DNA of 64,000 bases from Dasypus novemcinctus. Lineage: Eukaryota; Chordata; Mammalia; Cingulata; Dasypodidae. Below are positions 61,988-64,000 of this stretch, piece by piece (within the stretch, counting starts at the first letter, position 1; each line of letters begins with the position of its first letter). Position numbers and translations under genes: made by a program. The DNA is taken from the NCBI RefSeq assembly GCF_030445035.2, contig NW_026688628.1, positions 620,001 to 684,000 on the forward strand, in the 5' to 3' direction. The notes under the pieces are model-generated. The model was given only the letters and a program-made list of their open reading frames with translations, was not told the origin of the DNA and made no database searches.

Positions 61988-62947
61988 TTACACTCTCCTC
62001 AAACTCTGTCTCTCCTGTATTTTCCTTTCTTCCTGCAGAGCTCCCTTTAGTATTTCTTGAAGGGGAGGTTTCTTGTTGGTATACTCTTTCAATTTCTGTT
62101 TATCTGTGAATATTTTGAACTCTCCATCATTTTTGAATGCTAGTTTAGCTTGGTAGAGTATTCTGGGTTGGAATTTTTTCTTTTAGTACGTTGACTATAG
62201 CAGACCATTGCCTTCTTGTCTCCATGGTTTCAGATGAGAAATCAGCACTTAATCTTATGGACCCTCCTTGTATGTGATCATTTTCTTTTCTCTTAATGCT
62301 TTTAGAATTTTCTCTTTGTCTTGAGCATTGGATAATATGACAAGTATATGCCCTGGGGTGGGCCTGTTGGGATTTATGATGTTTGGGGTGCATTGTGCTT
62401 CCTGGATATGTACATCTGTCTCTCTCAGTAGATTTGGGAAATTTTCAGCCATTATTTCCTGCAACACCCCTTCTGACCCCTCTCCCTTCTCTACTCCTTC
62501 TGGGATGTCTATAATACGTATGTTTGTGCATTTTGCATTGTCATTCAGGTCCCTAAGTCCTAGCTGGATTTTTTCTATCTTTTTATCGATGAATTCTAAT
62601 ATCTGTTTGATTTCCGATGTACTGCCTTCCACGTTGCTAATTCTCTCCTCTGCCTCTTCTAATCTGCTATTTGCTGCGGGTGTATTTTTGATTTCTTGAA
62701 CTGTGGTGTTCATTCCCATCATATCTGTTATCTTTTTGTGTATGTCTGCAATTTCCTTTCCAAGTGCTTTCTTCATATTTTTATACTCTTCCTTTACTTC
62801 ATTAAGTTGGTCTCTAATATATGTTCTGAGATCTTTAATTACTTGTCCAATGGTCTGCCCCTTCCTGGTTTTTAGTTTGTTCATTGGATTCAGCATGTTT
62901 TCCTGATTATTCTTTTGGTTTGTAGCTTTTTTTCGCTGTCTGGCCAT
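61988..62947 (-). pseudogene. L1 ORF1p, nearly intact but frameshifted
   Basis: ATG at 62947 gives MARQRKKATNQKNNQENMLN and 230 open codons: a basic N terminus, a coiled coil with VIKDLRTYIRDQLNEV and EEAEERISNVEGSTSEIKQI, and the RRM with NIRIIDIPEGVEKGEG. Near 62260 the frame shifts; GSIRLSADFSSETMETRRQW follows in another frame, then a further shift near 62170. The stop is at 61990-61988. Length and order match the human-type ORF1p (about 320-340 codons). It is better preserved than the 32.2-kb ORF1. Confidence 0.9.
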
Positions 62948-64000
62948 CGTTTTAAATTCATGAGTTTAATCATCCTTAGTTTCTTTGTCTAGTCTAGGGG
63001 ATTAATTAGTTGATGTTCTTGCATAAGTGTCATATCTTCTCTTTGTAACTTTGTTCTTCTTATTCTAATTTCTTCTTGCTGGATGAGTTCACTTTGAAGG
63101 AAAATATTAGGGCCAGGGAAAGGAAATTGTATAAGAAGAGAAAATGTTTAAAGTAGTATTGGTAATAAATGTTAACAGAGCTACAATATGAGATCTGGGA
63201 GAATGGATATTAGATTCATGTAAGTTGTGTAGAGTTATAGCAGTAATTAAAGTATCTGTAATGAGACAGTCAACTGATTATGGGAAGAATATAGTATGAA
63301 TTAAAAGGCCAGTGTTTTCATGAGAGAGGAAAGAGAAAAGAAAGACAATAGTATCAAGAGTGGATAAAAGACAGAAAACAGAACAAAGGTATTAGAAAAT
63401 AAAAGTTAGACAATTTGGGGACCAAAGAAATGGAGGTGGAATGTAAGAAAAACAGTAGATGGTGGTGGATAGAAAGATGTGGGGGAAAGAGGTTAGTGTA
63501 GGTGACCAAAATCAATTCACACAGAACTGAGTAAATGGAGGATGAGGAAACACAGCAAATGTGAGGTGCTCCCTGCAGCACCTATTGTATAAATAAAATA
63601 ATATAAAATAGGAAGAAAAAGAGAGAAAAGATAAAAAAAGAGAAGGAAAAAAGGGGGTGGGCAAAGAAAAGAGAGGGAAACAAGCAAGGAAAAGAAAAGA
63701 AGAAAGAAAAAAAAACCCAATAAACAAAAAAGGACCTTGGGGGATACAATGGGAGAAAAGACCAGGAGATAATGCAATATTAGTAACCAAGACAGTTAAA
63801 AAAAAAAAAGGAAAAAAAAACCCACAAATGCCAAGGGCTAGGACAGTCAAGGACCTTGATGGACCTCAGGGCATGGAGGATTCAGGGATAGGAAGTCTGT
63901 GATATTGCAGACTCAAGAGGTGTGAGTCTCTGGGGTGTAAGCCACCAGGGTTTATGGGACACAGACCTGGGAACCACAAATCCAGTTAACAGGGAGCCTG

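Larger units (their letters stand above)
61682..64000 (-). mobile_element. 5' part of an L1: 5' UTR, ORF1 and the start of ORF2
   Basis: Minus-strand L1 whose 5' UTR runs off the right edge. A purine/pyrimidine tract lies at 63600-63720, ORF1 at 62947-61988, and ORF2 starts at 61916. The element ends at about 61682 within the endonuclease region, in the A-rich string AACAATAACAAAAACAAAAC followed by an A run. The equivalent site in the 31-40 kb L1 (33399-33412) reads AACAATAACCAAAAAAAGG and continues. The 3' 5 kb of the element is absent. Confidence 0.9.

Noticed and set aside
62328-62906. Plus-strand open frames of 123 and 67 codons
   Set aside because: They are antisense shadows of the L1 ORF1.

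Overview
This is a gene-poor, AT-rich stretch of mammalian nuclear DNA dominated by retrotransposons. No intact cellular gene was found. The two SINEs with a tRNA-like head at about 14.9 kb and 58 kb, and a high-copy L1 3' end with a C/G-rich tract just before the A-tail, match what I know of Xenarthra (armadillo, sloth, anteater). An armadillo or sloth is my best guess, from recognition only.

Cellular gene remnants, all on the minus strand: (i) a type-2 vomeronasal receptor (V2R) pseudogene with its last three exons in order (8433-8206, about 7856-7733, 4163-3294); (ii) an intronless LNX1 C-terminal pseudogene (16955-16290); (iii) an OR7-type olfactory receptor broken by one deletion of about 14 nt (41768-40811); (iv) a heavily decayed second OR7-like pseudogene (53618-52652). 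The window therefore looks like the edge of a decayed chemosensory receptor cluster.

Layout. 1-1.43 kb: L1 ORF2 fragment. 2.6-2.75 kb: LTR fragment. 3.1-8.4 kb: V2R pseudogene with an old L1 in an intron. 11.7-12.7 kb: L1 3' UTR. 13.1-13.9 kb: old repeat interrupted by a 526-bp solo LTR. 14.9-17 kb: SINE, L1 tail and LNX1 pseudogene. 17.2-19.9 kb: 5' half of an L1 (5' UTR with a minisatellite, plus ORF1). 20.5-25.7 kb: L2-like, MaLR-like and ERV-LTR pieces and an L1 tail. 28.6-31.1 kb: MER5-type DNA transposon remnants. 31.27-39.96 kb: a nearly complete but inactivated L1 with a 2.8-kb 3' UTR. 40.8-53.6 kb: the two OR pseudogenes. 42.9-43.1, 48.1-49.7 and 54.6 kb: L1 pieces. 56.7-61.5 kb: two 1-kb L1 tails, a SINE, an old L1 and a solo LTR. 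61.68-64 kb: 5' part of another L1, running off the window.

Nothing suggests an operon, CRISPR array, prophage or other prokaryote-type system, and I do not see a convincing new biological system. The most informative items are the V2R relic, the near-intact OR, and unusual L1 structures: two copies that keep the 5' end but lack the 3' end, a minisatellite inside an L1 5' UTR, a very long 3' UTR, and a G-rich tract kept in every L1 3' end. Repeat family names were assigned by recognition, without a database search.
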